Shown one piece after another: positions 52,786-61,797 of a stretch of 64,000 nucleotides of DNA. The first letter of the stretch is position 1; each line of letters opens with the position of its first letter. The notes beneath the pieces are model-generated. The model was not told where the DNA came from. It ran no database searches and saw only the letters and a list, made by a program, of their open reading frames with translations. The translations under genes were made by a program, and so were the position numbers. Source of the DNA: Natronococcus sp. A-GB1 (GTDB lineage: Archaea > Halobacteriota > Halobacteria > Halobacteriales > Natrialbaceae); NCBI RefSeq assembly GCF_029688845.1, contig NZ_JARUKW010000003.1, positions 124,001 through 188,000 on the forward strand. Direction: 5' to 3'.

Positions 52786-53781
52786 ATGGCCAGTCAAATC
52801 GGCTTCACCGGCGACGTCATGCTCGGGCGCGTCGTCGACGACCGCCAGCGGCGACGGCCCGCCGACGCGGTGTGGGGGACTGTCCTCGAGCGGCTTCGCG
52901 AACTCGACGGGCTGGTGGTCAACCTCGAGTGCGTCCTCTCGACGCGAGGGCAACAGTGGCGACGCACGTACCGCCCGTTTCACTTCCGCGCGGATCCCGA
53001 CTGGGCCGTGCCCGCTCTCGATCGAGCCGGCGTCGACGTCTGCGCGCTGGCGAACAACCACGTCCTCGACTACGAGGCAGTCGCGCTTCGGGACACCCTC
53101 GAGCACCTGGATGAGGCCGGAATCGCCCGAACGGGCGCGGGCGAAACCCTCAACGAGGCGCTCGAGCCTGCCGTCATCTCGATCGGCAGACTCACCGTTG
53201 CGGTCGTCGCCCTCACCGACAACACACCGGAGTACGCGGTCGACGACGCCTCGCCGGGGACCGTCTGGATCGAGATCGACCGCGAGAACCCGGAGACGAG
53301 ACGGCGCGTTCGAGAGGTCCTCGAGCGCGCTCGCGGGGCCGACCCCGACCTGCTGATCGCCTCCCTGCACTGGGGACCCAACATGGTCGAGAAACCGCCC
53401 GTGTCGTTCCGAGAGTTCGGCCGCTGGCTGGTCGAAGAGGGCGTCGATGTCGTCCACGGCCACAGCGCCCACGTCTTCCAGGGAGTCGAGGTTCACAAGG
53501 AACGGCCGATCCTCTACGATACGGGCGACTTCGTCGACGACTATGCGGTCGACTCGAACCTACGAAACGATCGGAGCTTCCTGTTCGTCCTCGCCGTCTC
53601 CGAGGCGGGGGTGCCGACCGAACTCCGACTGTATCCGACCGAGATCGACGACTGTGCGGTCCACGAAGCGAGTCCCGACGCCGCCGACTGGTCCCGCGAG
53701 CGAATGCGCGAGCTGTCGGCTCCGTTCGGAACCACCTTCCAGCGCGAGGGCACAGCGATGGTCCTGTCGCTCGAGGACTGA
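52786..53781 (+). CDS. CapA family poly-gamma-glutamate synthesis-like protein
   Basis: A 331-residue CapA-like protein of the metallophosphatase-like fold. The family motifs appear in order: GDVMLGR, VVNLECVLS, ALANNHVLDYEA, LIASLHWGPNM, VVHGHSAHVFQGVEV and LYDTGDFVDDY. In Bacillus CapA takes part in poly-gamma-glutamate capsule synthesis and export. Here there is no signal peptide or capB/capC nearby, so the role may differ. The ATG at MASQIGFTGDVMLGR was chosen as the fold begins there. Confidence 0.9.
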   Translation: MASQIGFTGDVMLGRVVDDRQRRRPADAVWGTVLERLRELDGLVVNLECVLSTRGQQWRRTYRPFHFRADPDWAVPALDRAGVDVCALANNHVLDYEAVALRDTLEHLDEAGIARTGAGETLNEALEPAVISIGRLTVAVVALTDNTPEYAVDDASPGTVWIEIDRENPETRRRVREVLERARGADPDLLIASLHWGPNMVEKPPVSFREFGRWLVEEGVDVVHGHSAHVFQGVEVHKERPILYDTGDFVDDYAVDSNLRNDRSFLFVLAVSEAGVPTELRLYPTEIDDCAVHEASPDAADWSRERMRELSAPFGTTFQREGTAMVLSLED

Positions 53782-53883
53782 TCGGCGGCTCTCGAGGCGG
53801 CCGGATGACCGTCACGGGATCCCGTCACAGCCGCCGCGGAGTTGGCAATCCTTAAGATAGCGACCCCGTTACACCGCGTTAGG

Positions 53884-54609
53884 ATGAAAGTGGTCGTTTC
53901 TATCGGCGGGAGTGTCCTCGTCCCCGAACCCGGGGTCGATCGGGTTTCCGAACACGCCGCGATCATCGAGGACCTGATCGCGGACGGCTGTCGGGTGGGG
54001 ACCGTCGTCGGGGGCGGCGGCGTCGCCCGAGAGTACATCGGCGCCGCCCGCGAACTCGGGGCCAACGAGATCGAACTCGACAAGCTGGGGATCGACGTCA
54101 CCCGGCTCAACGCGCGCCTGCTCATCGCCGCGCTCGGTGAGGACGCCGTCACCGCACCGGCCGAGGACTACGAGGAGGCCGGCGACGCGCTTCGTCGCGG
54201 CGACGTCTCCGTCATGGGCGGCGTCGCGCCCGCACAGACGACCGACGCCGTCGGCGCCGCTCTCGCGGAGTACGCCGACGCCGACCTGCTCGTCTACGCG
54301 ACGAGCGTCCCCGGCGTCTACAGCGACGATCCCAACGAGGTCGACGACGCGACAAAGTACGACGACCTCACCGCAACGGAGCTGGTCGACGTCATCGCCG
54401 GCCTCGAGATGAACGCCGGCGCCTCGGCGCCGGTCGACCTGCTCGCGGCGAAGATCATCGAGCGATCCGGAATGCGAACGATCGTCCTCGACGGAACCGA
54501 CCCCGACCGCATCGCCCGCGCGGTCCGCCACGGCGACCACGAGGGAACCGACGTCGTTCCCGACGGCGTCGGCGAGGAGCCGACTTACTGGGCGAGCAAC
54601 GACCAATGA
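53884..54609 (+). CDS. pyrH: Uridylate (UMP) kinase
   Basis: A 241-residue archaeal UMP kinase of the amino-acid kinase fold, which makes UDP from UMP. The N-terminal MKVVVSIGGSVLVPEPG is the phosphate-binding loop, VVGGGGVAREYIGAARELGA follows, and the nucleotide-binding LVYATSVPGVYSDDPNEVDD appears late. The ATG at 53884 starts the family N-terminus. The stop overlaps the lysS ATG by four bases (ATGA), so the two are co-translated. Confidence 0.95.
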   Translation: MKVVVSIGGSVLVPEPGVDRVSEHAAIIEDLIADGCRVGTVVGGGGVAREYIGAARELGANEIELDKLGIDVTRLNARLLIAALGEDAVTAPAEDYEEAGDALRRGDVSVMGGVAPAQTTDAVGAALAEYADADLLVYATSVPGVYSDDPNEVDDATKYDDLTATELVDVIAGLEMNAGASAPVDLLAAKIIERSGMRTIVLDGTDPDRIARAVRHGDHEGTDVVPDGVGEEPTYWASNDQ

Positions 54610-56300
54610 GTTCGAACGAGGACGAAACGACCGACGGCAGCGAGCCGGACACCGAGAGCCCCTACACCCTCCAGCGCGAGGACGACGACGCTCGTCACGT
54701 CTTCTGGGCCGACACGGTCGCGGACCGGGTCGAGGAACGGGATCCCGACGAGCCGATCGTGATCAAGGGCGGGATCTCTCCCTCCGGCGTCCCGCACCTG
54801 GGCAACGTCAACGAGGTGATGCGAGGCTACTACGTCGCCGAGGTGCTCCGCGAGCGCGGCCACGAGGTCCGACAGGTGTTTACCGCCGACGACCGCGACC
54901 CGCTTCGGAAGCTCCCACGAACGCTGTGTGATCTCGAGGGGAACCTCGTCGATCTGGGCGAGGTCGACGCGGGCGCGCTCGGGCGGAACCTCGGCTCGCC
55001 GTACACCGACATTCCGGACCCTTTCGGCTGCTGTGACTCCTACGGCGCACACTTCTCACAGATTATCCAGGACAGTGCCGACGCGATGGACGTCCCGATT
55101 GAGCTGGTCTCGACGACCGACCTCTACACCGACGGCGAGTTCGACGACGTGACACGACATGTCCTTGCCAACCGGGATCGGGCCCGCGAGGTGCTCTCGC
55201 AGTACCAGGACAAGGTCGACGCCGAGTACGTCCCGTTCAACCCGATCTGTGCGGAGTGTGGCAAAATCACTGAAACGGTCACAGGAATCGACTTGGAGAG
55301 CGACCCCGCGACCGTCGACTACCGCTGTACCGACATGGACGCGGGCGACCGGACTATCGACGGCTGCGGCCACGAGGGGACGGCCACGATCCGCGAGGGG
55401 AAGATGCCCTGGCGCTTCGAGTGGCCCGGTCAGTGGCAGGCACTGGGCGTCGACTTCGAGCCGTTCGGCAAGGACCACGCCGAGGGATCGTGGCCCAGCG
55501 GCCAGGACGTCGCGCGGAACGTCCTCGAGATCGACCCTCCGGTACCCATGGTCTACGAGTGGTTCACCCTCGAGGACGAACCGTTCTCCTCTTCGGAGGG
55601 CAACGTCATCCTCGTCTCGGACGTCCTCGAGTTGCTCGAGCCCGAGGTGCTGCGGTACTTCTTCGCGAAGGACCCCTCGAAGGCACGGGACTTCAGCATC
55701 GAACGCCTCGACCAGCTCGTCGACGAGTTCGACCGCTTCGAGGCGACGTACTTCGGCGAGGTCGACGCCAACGAGGACGAGCAGGCGTTCGCCGAACGGG
55801 TCTATCCCCTCGTCGTGGAAGAACCGCGAGCGGAGCGGATTCGCCTGCCCTACACCTTCGCCGCGGTGCTCGGAATGTTCGACGACCCCGAGCTACGCGA
55901 GGAGGTCGCCCGCAAGGAGGGCCACATTCCCGAGGACGCCCCCGAGTGGGCCGTCGAGGGTGCCCTGGAGCGCGTCGAGCAGGCCCGCAACTGGGCCCGC
56001 CGGACCGAAAACGAGTTCGACTACGAGCTCAAGCGCAGCGCGATTCCGGACCACGAGTTCGACGCGGCGACCGAGGACGCCCTCAAGGAGCTCGCCGACT
56101 TCGTCGCGGCGGGCCACGGACCCGACGAGATCCAGGGCGAGATCTACGAGACGGCGAAGCGCCACGACGTCGATATCGGCGACTTCTTCGGCGCCGGCTA
56201 CCGGCTCTTTTTCGACGAGGAACAGGGACCGAAGCTCGGTCCGTTCCTCGAGAAGGTCGACCGGGAGTTCGTCGTCGCGCGACTCCGTCGGGATCGTTAA
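54606..56300 (+). CDS. lysS: Lysyl-tRNA synthetase, class I
   Basis: A 564-residue class I lysyl-tRNA synthetase, the archaeal type. HIGH appears as HLGN at 64-67 within ISPSGVPHLGNVNEV. The KMSKS-type loop is FSSSEGNVI near residue 322. A zinc-binding module has CAECGK and a later CGHEG. The C-terminal half is the helical anticodon-binding region. It is translated with pyrH through an ATGA overlap and followed after 75 bases by a site-2 protease gene. Confidence 0.96.
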   Translation: MSSNEDETTDGSEPDTESPYTLQREDDDARHVFWADTVADRVEERDPDEPIVIKGGISPSGVPHLGNVNEVMRGYYVAEVLRERGHEVRQVFTADDRDPLRKLPRTLCDLEGNLVDLGEVDAGALGRNLGSPYTDIPDPFGCCDSYGAHFSQIIQDSADAMDVPIELVSTTDLYTDGEFDDVTRHVLANRDRAREVLSQYQDKVDAEYVPFNPICAECGKITETVTGIDLESDPATVDYRCTDMDAGDRTIDGCGHEGTATIREGKMPWRFEWPGQWQALGVDFEPFGKDHAEGSWPSGQDVARNVLEIDPPVPMVYEWFTLEDEPFSSSEGNVILVSDVLELLEPEVLRYFFAKDPSKARDFSIERLDQLVDEFDRFEATYFGEVDANEDEQAFAERVYPLVVEEPRAERIRLPYTFAAVLGMFDDPELREEVARKEGHIPEDAPEWAVEGALERVEQARNWARRTENEFDYELKRSAIPDHEFDAATEDALKELADFVAAGHGPDEIQGEIYETAKRHDVDIGDFFGAGYRLFFDEEQGPKLGPFLEKVDREFVVARLRRDR

Positions 56301-56374
56301 CAGGTTCTCTGCCGTCGCCCGGCGGGCTCCGGCCAACACAAACCATTTGAGAGCCCCTCCCCGAACTACGGTAG

Positions 56375-58207
56375 ATGCAACACGGCGCTCCAGCTTTCGT
56401 CTCGGTTCCGGAGCTCTTCGGTTCGACGACGCTGACGTGGGTAGTTATCGGCCTTCTCGCCTACTGGTTCCTGATCATCTCGCTTCGCAACGCCGGACTG
56501 TTGCCCAGCTACGTCGGGACGCAGGGACCGATTACGACGTTTCACACCAAACGCGGCCGGGAGTTTCTGGACTGGCTTTCCGGACCGAAGCGGTTCTGGC
56601 GAGCGTGGGCCAACGTGGGAATCGGCATCGCGATCGTCGTCATGGTCGCGATGTTCGCCTTTCTGCTGTTCGCGGCGATCGCCGCGCTGTCGGCACCCCA
56701 GCCGACGTCGTCGGTCCAGCAGCCCCGCAACGTCCTGATCATTCCCGGCGTCAACGACTTTCTCCCGCTCTCCGCGACGCCCGGTATCGTCTTCGGACTG
56801 CTCGTCGGTCTGGTCGTCCACGAGGGCGGCCACGGCCTGCTCTGTCGCGTCGAGGACATCGACATCAACTCGATGGGCGTTGCGATGCTCGCGGTCCTCC
56901 CGATCGGCGCGTTCGTCGAACCCGACCAGGAGAGCAGCAAGAAGGCCGATCGCGGGGCCCAGACCCGGATGTTCGCCGCCGGCGTCACCAACAACTTCGC
57001 GATCACGATCGTCGCGTTCGCCCTGCTTTTCGGACCCGTCGTCGGCTCGATCGCCGTCGCCCCGGGTGCCGCCGTCGGCGGGGTCGCCCCCGGCTCGCCC
57101 GCCGCCGACGCCGGCCTCGAGCCCAACGACCGCATCACCGCGATCAACGGCGAGGAGATCGAGGACAACGATCACTTCCTCGAGCTGCTCGAGACCGCCG
57201 ACGGCGAGAGCGTCGAACTCGAGCGAAACGACGAGGAGACCGTGACCGTCCAGCGATCGCTGGTCGTGACCGCGGCCATCGACGGGAATCCGGCCGGCGT
57301 CGACACCGGCGAGTCGGTGTTCGCCGTCGACGGCGAACCGGTCGCGACCGAGGACGAACTGCTCGAGGCAGCCGGCGACGACGAGATCGTCACGCTGACC
57401 GTCGGCGAGGACGGCGACACCGACGAACGGGAGGTTCCGATCGGCGCGGCCGTTACGATCGTCGAGGACGGACCGCTCGCCGACGCCGGCGCTCCCGCCG
57501 GAGAGCAGATGGTTATCACCGAACTCGACGGCGACCGTACCCAGTCCGCGTCGGTGCTCCAGGACCGACTCGGCGACACCGATCCCGACGACGAGGTCAC
57601 GATCGCGGGCTACCTCGACGGCGAGCGCGTCGAGTACGAGATCAGCCTCGGCGAGCGAAGCCAGGTTACCGGCGGCGGAACCGCGGGCTACCAGCCGGTC
57701 GAGGGTGTCTCCGGCATCTCGGCCGAGGCGCTCGGCGTCCAGCACTACCCCGCCGAGGCGTACCTCTCCGTCCTCGGTGGCGACGGCGACGACCAGGTCA
57801 GCCCGCTCGTCGACTCGTTCCTCGGAAAGATCGGCTTTGCGCTGTTCCTCCCGCTGGCAGGCTTTCTCGACGTCCTACCGTTCAACTTCGCGGGCTTCAC
57901 CGGCGGGGTCGAGAACTTCTATCAGGTCGAGGGCTCGCTCTCCATACTTGGTGACTGGACGGTGTTCGTCATCGCCAATCTGCTGTTCTGGACCGGCTGG
58001 ATCAACGTTCAGCTCGGCTTCTTCAACTGCATTCCAGCGTTCCCGCTCGATGGCGGCCACATTCTCCGGACCAGCACGGAAGCGGTTATGTCACGGCTGC
58101 CGATCGACGCCACCCGCGGGATGGTCAGGATGGTGACGACGACGGTCGGGCTAGCAATGCTCGCTAGCTTCGTGTTGATGCTGTTCGGGCCGCAACTGTT
58201 GAACTGA
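56375..58207 (+). CDS. Site-2 protease (M50) with PDZ domains
   Basis: A 610-residue membrane zinc protease. HEGGH at 149-153 is the zinc motif and FNCIPAFPLDGGHILRTS near the C-terminus is the second. Between them are two PDZ-like domains: PGSPAADAGLEPNDRITAIN in the first, and a second with SADAGAP-like sequence (GPLADAGAPAGEQMVITELD). PDZ domains usually gate access of already clipped substrates. Typical of S2P enzymes in regulated intramembrane proteolysis. It is downstream of lysS with a short gap and may share its transcript. Confidence 0.93.
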   Translation: MQHGAPAFVSVPELFGSTTLTWVVIGLLAYWFLIISLRNAGLLPSYVGTQGPITTFHTKRGREFLDWLSGPKRFWRAWANVGIGIAIVVMVAMFAFLLFAAIAALSAPQPTSSVQQPRNVLIIPGVNDFLPLSATPGIVFGLLVGLVVHEGGHGLLCRVEDIDINSMGVAMLAVLPIGAFVEPDQESSKKADRGAQTRMFAAGVTNNFAITIVAFALLFGPVVGSIAVAPGAAVGGVAPGSPAADAGLEPNDRITAINGEEIEDNDHFLELLETADGESVELERNDEETVTVQRSLVVTAAIDGNPAGVDTGESVFAVDGEPVATEDELLEAAGDDEIVTLTVGEDGDTDEREVPIGAAVTIVEDGPLADAGAPAGEQMVITELDGDRTQSASVLQDRLGDTDPDDEVTIAGYLDGERVEYEISLGERSQVTGGGTAGYQPVEGVSGISAEALGVQHYPAEAYLSVLGGDGDDQVSPLVDSFLGKIGFALFLPLAGFLDVLPFNFAGFTGGVENFYQVEGSLSILGDWTVFVIANLLFWTGWINVQLGFFNCIPAFPLDGGHILRTSTEAVMSRLPIDATRGMVRMVTTTVGLAMLASFVLMLFGPQLLN

Positions 58208-58367
58208 GCGGCCGCTTTCGACCTTTGACGAGCGCCGACGTCCTCCCGCCCGAGCGTGACCGCGTTCGAACCGATTCCGACAGCCCGTAGCGGTGGCTCT
58301 CGACGGCGATCGGATTCGCACGAAGCGAGTCAGAAGAACCGTCGTGCCTTCGAGACCGACGGGACGG

Positions 58368-58892
58368 CTACTCCTCCTCGTCGATCCCGTGGCGCTCGTA
58401 GAACTCCTCGGGCGTCTCCTCGATGCGCTCGAAGTCGGCGTCGAAGTAGTGTTCGTGGTGACGAACGACCTGTTCGACGATCCAGGCACTGAACTCCTCG
58501 TTGAAGCGCCACTCTCCCTCCATCTCGGGAATCTCGAAGCGCTCGTCCGTCGAGAACGCCGCGTAAACGTGGAAAAACCCGAGGATGACGTCGACGAAGT
58601 CTCGAGCCTTCTCGGCGCCGCTCTCCCGGCGGTCGGCGAGCTCCTCGTGTCCGTCGTCGGTCAGCTCGAAGTACTTTCGGTCGGGCTCGTCCTCGCGTTC
58701 GATCCGCTCGGCCCACCCCTTCTCCTCGAACTTGTAGAGGATCGGGTACACCGAGCCGTAGGACGGTTCCCAGTGGCCGCCGCTAATGTCGCGGATCTCC
58801 TTGAGAATCTCGTAGCCGTACCGGGGTTTCTCCTCGAGCAGCTCGAGGACGAGATACGCGATCACACCCTTCGGCGGTCCACTCTTCCGCAT
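58368..58892 (-). CDS. PadR family transcriptional regulator
   Basis: A 174-residue PadR-type regulator. The winged helix-turn-helix is KGVIAYLVLELLEEKPRYGY followed by EILKEIRDISGGHWEPSYGS, VYPILYKFEEKGWAERIERE. The C-terminal part is an acidic dimerisation helix region. PadR proteins usually repress stress or efflux genes and are released by small aromatic or other ligands. A TTTACG element on the minus strand 26 bases upstream fits a leaderless ATG at 58892 and overlaps a TACGTA palindrome, a plausible site of self-repression. Confidence 0.92.
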   Translation of the reverse strand: MRKSGPPKGVIAYLVLELLEEKPRYGYEILKEIRDISGGHWEPSYGSVYPILYKFEEKGWAERIEREDEPDRKYFELTDDGHEELADRRESGAEKARDFVDVILGFFHVYAAFSTDERFEIPEMEGEWRFNEEFSAWIVEQVVRHHEHYFDADFERIEETPEEFYERHGIDEEE

Positions 58893-59198
58893 GTGCGTCG
58901 AGATTTTGACGGATGTACGTAAAGGGTTTCGGTCACCCCCGTTCACGAAGGCTCGGGAGGCAGGCGACCGACGGAGAGCTGAACAGCTCCGTCGATCGCC
59001 ATCGTCAGCGATTCGAATCGTCTCGGCGAGTTCGAGCGACCAGGTGCAGGTGACACCATTGTACCGAGTACCCCACGGACGAGATATCTCGTACCGAGTA
59101 GCGAGTGTACTGTTGAGGTCAACTCAAAGACAAGCCGGGTTCTTCCTCCCACCGACGGTTGGTGAGATGGCCGCAACGACTCGGTTCACGATGCTAGG
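58893..59198. other. Intergenic region with palindrome and direct repeats
   Basis: No gene is seen. The sequence contains GTACCGAGTA twice as an exact direct repeat (59061-59070 and 59091-59100). A perfect 14-base palindrome, ACGAGATATCTCGT (59079-59092), lies between and overlaps the second copy. Further on are TTGAG and CTCAA with a five-base spacer (59113-59127). Such arrangements suggest protein binding. The region separates the PadR start from the end of the cupredoxin gene. Confidence 0.5.
59079..59092. promoter_or_regulatory. 14-base perfect palindrome
   Basis: ACGAGATATCTCGT, flanked by exact ten-base direct repeats. About 190 bases upstream of the padR-like start. A dimeric regulator site is the simplest reading; nothing shows which protein binds. 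Confidence 0.4.
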
Positions 59199-59720
59199 CT
59201 ACTCCGCTCGGAGTTCGACAGCGCCGCCCATCTCATCCGGGTGCGTTTCACAGACGTACTGTTCGACCTCGTCGGTCGCCTCGGCGACGAGCGTCTCCGT
59301 CTCTCCCTCGTCCTCGAGGAACGCCGAGGCCGCGACGGGGTTGGAGCCGTCCCACAGCGCGAAGTTGTGGACGTCGCCGTCCCCGTTCGTAACTCGGAAA
59401 TCGTACTCACGGCCCTCGTAGAGGACGATGTCCGGGTTCTCCTCGTCCTCGATGGCCTCGGGCTCGATCCCGATCCAGCCGTCGGTGTCGGCCTCGAACT
59501 CGAGCGTCGAGACGTCCTCCCACTCGTCCTCGTCGTCCTCGGGCGGGTCGGGATCGTCCTCGTCGGCTTCGTCAGTGACCGTCTCGTCGCTCTCGTTCTG
59601 ATCGGGTTCGCCCTCGCCGTCGCCCGTTCCTTCGGTACAGCCGGCGGCGAGCGCGACTCCGGCGGTTGCGCCGACTAGCCGAAGCGTCGATCGTCGCGAC
59701 CGTGGGTTGGTTCGGGGCAT
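59199..59720 (-). CDS. Exported type 1 copper protein (cupredoxin)
   Basis: A 173-residue lipoprotein. The N-terminus PRSRRSTLRLVGATAGVALA leads to a lipobox with Cys28, after a twin-arginine pair. A highly acidic linker of about 40 residues follows. The cupredoxin domain (70-173) carries the copper ligands His118, Cys157, His160 and Met164 (HNFALW and YVCETHPDEM). It resembles halocyanin and carries electrons at the outer membrane face. It is divergent from PitA, starting 117 bases away. Confidence 0.9.
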   Translation of the reverse strand: MPRTNPRSRRSTLRLVGATAGVALAAGCTEGTGDGEGEPDQNESDETVTDEADEDDPDPPEDDEDEWEDVSTLEFEADTDGWIGIEPEAIEDEENPDIVLYEGREYDFRVTNGDGDVHNFALWDGSNPVAASAFLEDEGETETLVAEATDEVEQYVCETHPDEMGGAVELRAE

Positions 59721-59837
59721 CAGTTGGTGTTCGTTCTCGAGGCACCTGAAGTAGCGGCAGACATTCGCGGGGGTTCGATAGTCGAACGGCAGCGCGAAAC
59801 CCTGTCCTTCTTGACGGCGCCGGTCTAAGCCGCGCGT

Positions 59838-61397
59838 ATGGAACGACGACGACCGCCACAGACCGAAGAGGGCTGGTACGTGCTCCACGACTTCCGGTCG
59901 ATCGACTGGGACGCCTGGCGGGACGCCCCCGAACGACACCGCTCGAGCGCGCTCGAGGAGGGAGTCAACTACCTCTCAGCCGCCGAGGACGCCGTCGACG
60001 CCGAGGAGGGCGAGTCGGCGACGTTCGCGATGATCGGTCATAAGGCCGATCTGCTGGTGCTCCACCTGCGGCCGACGCTCGCCGACATCGACGCGCTGGA
60101 GCGCGGGTTCGAGCAGACCGCGCTCGCGGAGTACACCGAGCGAGCGGACTCCTATCTCTCGGTGACCGAGGTGTCGGGGTACATGTCCGAGGAGTTCTTC
60201 GAGGACGACGCGGAGGTCGAGGATACCGGGATGCGCCGGTACATCGAGACCCGGCTGAAGCCGACGATCCCGGAGGCCGAGTTCGTCAGCTTCTACCCGA
60301 TGGACAAACGTCGCGGCGACGCGGACAACTGGTACGATCTACCGTTCGACGAGCGCGCCGACCACCTCTCGAGCCACGGCGAGATCGGCAAGGAGTACGC
60401 GGGGCGGGTCACCCAGATCATCTCCGGCAGCATCGGCCTGGACGACTTCGAGTGGGGTGTGACGCTGTTCGCCGACGACCCGACCGACGTCAAGGACCTG
60501 CTCTACGAGATGCGGTTCGACCCCTCGACCTCCCGGTTCGCGGAGTTCGGCCGATTCCTCTCGGGACGGCGGTTCCCGCCCGAGCAGTTAGACGCGTTCC
60601 TGGCGGGTGAGCCGATTCCCCAGGACGAGTCCGATCACGGCCACCATCACGGCGAGTCCACACACGGCGGTCACCACGGCGACTCGAGCGGCCACCATCA
60701 CGGCGATTCCGACGGCTCCGACGGCCACCACGGTGGAGACGACGGGGACGACGAGTCGGTCCGCAGCGAACTCGAGGAGATGGGCGTCTACGCGGGCCAG
60801 CCCCACGGCGAGGACGTCCACGCCGTCGTGCTCTACTCGGCGGCCGACCCCGGGGAGCTGTACGAGGAGGTCGACGGCCTACGGACGAACTTCGATCACT
60901 ACGACACCCACGTCAAGACCGCCGTCTACGAGCCGAGCGAACTCGCCGACGAGGAGAGCGAAACCGCCGTCGTCAGCCTCTGGGAGACCGAGCGGGCGGC
61001 CAACACCGCCGCCGGGTTCCTCGCCGACCTCCCCGAGATCGTGCGGCAGGCGGGAGACGATAGGGCGCCTGCTGGCGCCGATGGCGAGCGGGGCGACGGC
61101 CCCGCGAGCGACGACTCCTGGGGGACGATGGGAATGTTCTACGCTGTCAAGCCCGAACACCGTGAGGACTTCGTCGACACCTTCGAGGACGCCGGCGCGC
61201 TGCTCGCAGACATGGAGGGTCACCGCAAGACCGACCTGCTGGCCAACCTCGAGGACGAGAACGACATGTTCATCGCCAGCCGCTGGGACTCCCGCGAGGA
61301 CGCCATGCAGTTCTTCCGCAGCGACGCCTTCGCCGACGCCGTCGAGTTCGGTCGGGACGTCCTCGAGAAGCGACCGCGACACGTCTTCCTGGCCTAG
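59838..61397 (+). CDS. pitA: PitA-like heme protein: chlorite dismutase-like plus ABM domain
   Basis: A 519-residue fusion seen in haloarchaea. Residues 1-250 are a chlorite dismutase/HemQ-like domain, with heme-site sequence LSSHGEIGKEYAGRVTQIIS (His180 the likely ligand) and GLDDFEWGVTLFADDP. A His/Gly/Asp linker (262-305, with runs such as GHHHG) joins an antibiotic-biosynthesis-monooxygenase-like domain. The Haloferax homologue is known as PitA. The His-rich linker could bind metal. Function may be heme handling or heme-dependent oxidation; it shares its upstream region with the cupredoxin gene. Confidence 0.88.
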   Translation: MERRRPPQTEEGWYVLHDFRSIDWDAWRDAPERHRSSALEEGVNYLSAAEDAVDAEEGESATFAMIGHKADLLVLHLRPTLADIDALERGFEQTALAEYTERADSYLSVTEVSGYMSEEFFEDDAEVEDTGMRRYIETRLKPTIPEAEFVSFYPMDKRRGDADNWYDLPFDERADHLSSHGEIGKEYAGRVTQIISGSIGLDDFEWGVTLFADDPTDVKDLLYEMRFDPSTSRFAEFGRFLSGRRFPPEQLDAFLAGEPIPQDESDHGHHHGESTHGGHHGDSSGHHHGDSDGSDGHHGGDDGDDESVRSELEEMGVYAGQPHGEDVHAVVLYSAADPGELYEEVDGLRTNFDHYDTHVKTAVYEPSELADEESETAVVSLWETERAANTAAGFLADLPEIVRQAGDDRAPAGADGERGDGPASDDSWGTMGMFYAVKPEHREDFVDTFEDAGALLADMEGHRKTDLLANLEDENDMFIASRWDSREDAMQFFRSDAFADAVEFGRDVLEKRPRHVFLA

Positions 61398-61582
61398 AAG
61401 GGATCCGACGGCCCGATTCCGTCGTAGAGGAGGTAGCCGGCGACCCCGGCGAGCCCAAGCACGAGCGTGAGGTAGGGCCATCGGCCAGCGTCGTGGTCGG
61501 TCAACGTGGCGTGTGCGACGATGACGACGGTGAAGCCGACGTTCGCGACCGCCATCGCGAGCAGGAACGAAACGGTTTCCAT
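61394..61582 (-). CDS. Small two-helix membrane protein
   Basis: A 62-residue protein with two hydrophobic helices (METVSFLLAMAVANVGFTVV and PYLTLVLGLAGVAGYLLYDG) and a short HDAGRW connection. Its stop codon overlaps the pitA stop on the opposite strand (CTAG). No family recognised. Confidence 0.65.
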   Translation of the reverse strand: METVSFLLAMAVANVGFTVVIVAHATLTDHDAGRWPYLTLVLGLAGVAGYLLYDGIGPSDPF

Positions 61583-61797
61583 CGTTCGTAGGGTTCGGCG
61601 TCGCCCAGATAGCCGTTTCGGACCGTTATCCGCTGGTTCGGTCTCTCGAGAGCGGAGGTCTTCGGTATCCACCGCGGGTAGCCGACGCTGCGAGCCGGCC
61701 GTCGGAGAAGGGTCCCGATCGCCCGAGCGAAAATCGGGGGTGGCTCTCGTCGATTCGATCGTCGGGAACGCGGCGGAGCCGCGTTCGGTGAGTACAG

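Noticed and set aside
55159-57954. A 930-codon open frame overlapping lysS and the PDZ-type protease
   Set aside because: It spans two well-supported genes in another frame and translates to Ser/Arg/Thr-rich low-complexity sequence, the usual shadow of GC-rich codons.
59005-59035. GATTCGAATC resembling a tRNA T-arm
   Set aside because: No acceptor stem, anticodon arm or CCA-side pairing could be found around it.
60640-60750. Repeated CACCATCACGGC-like units suggesting a tandem repeat array or CRISPR
   Set aside because: They encode the His/Gly/Asp linker inside the PitA-like protein, vary in length and have no spacers.
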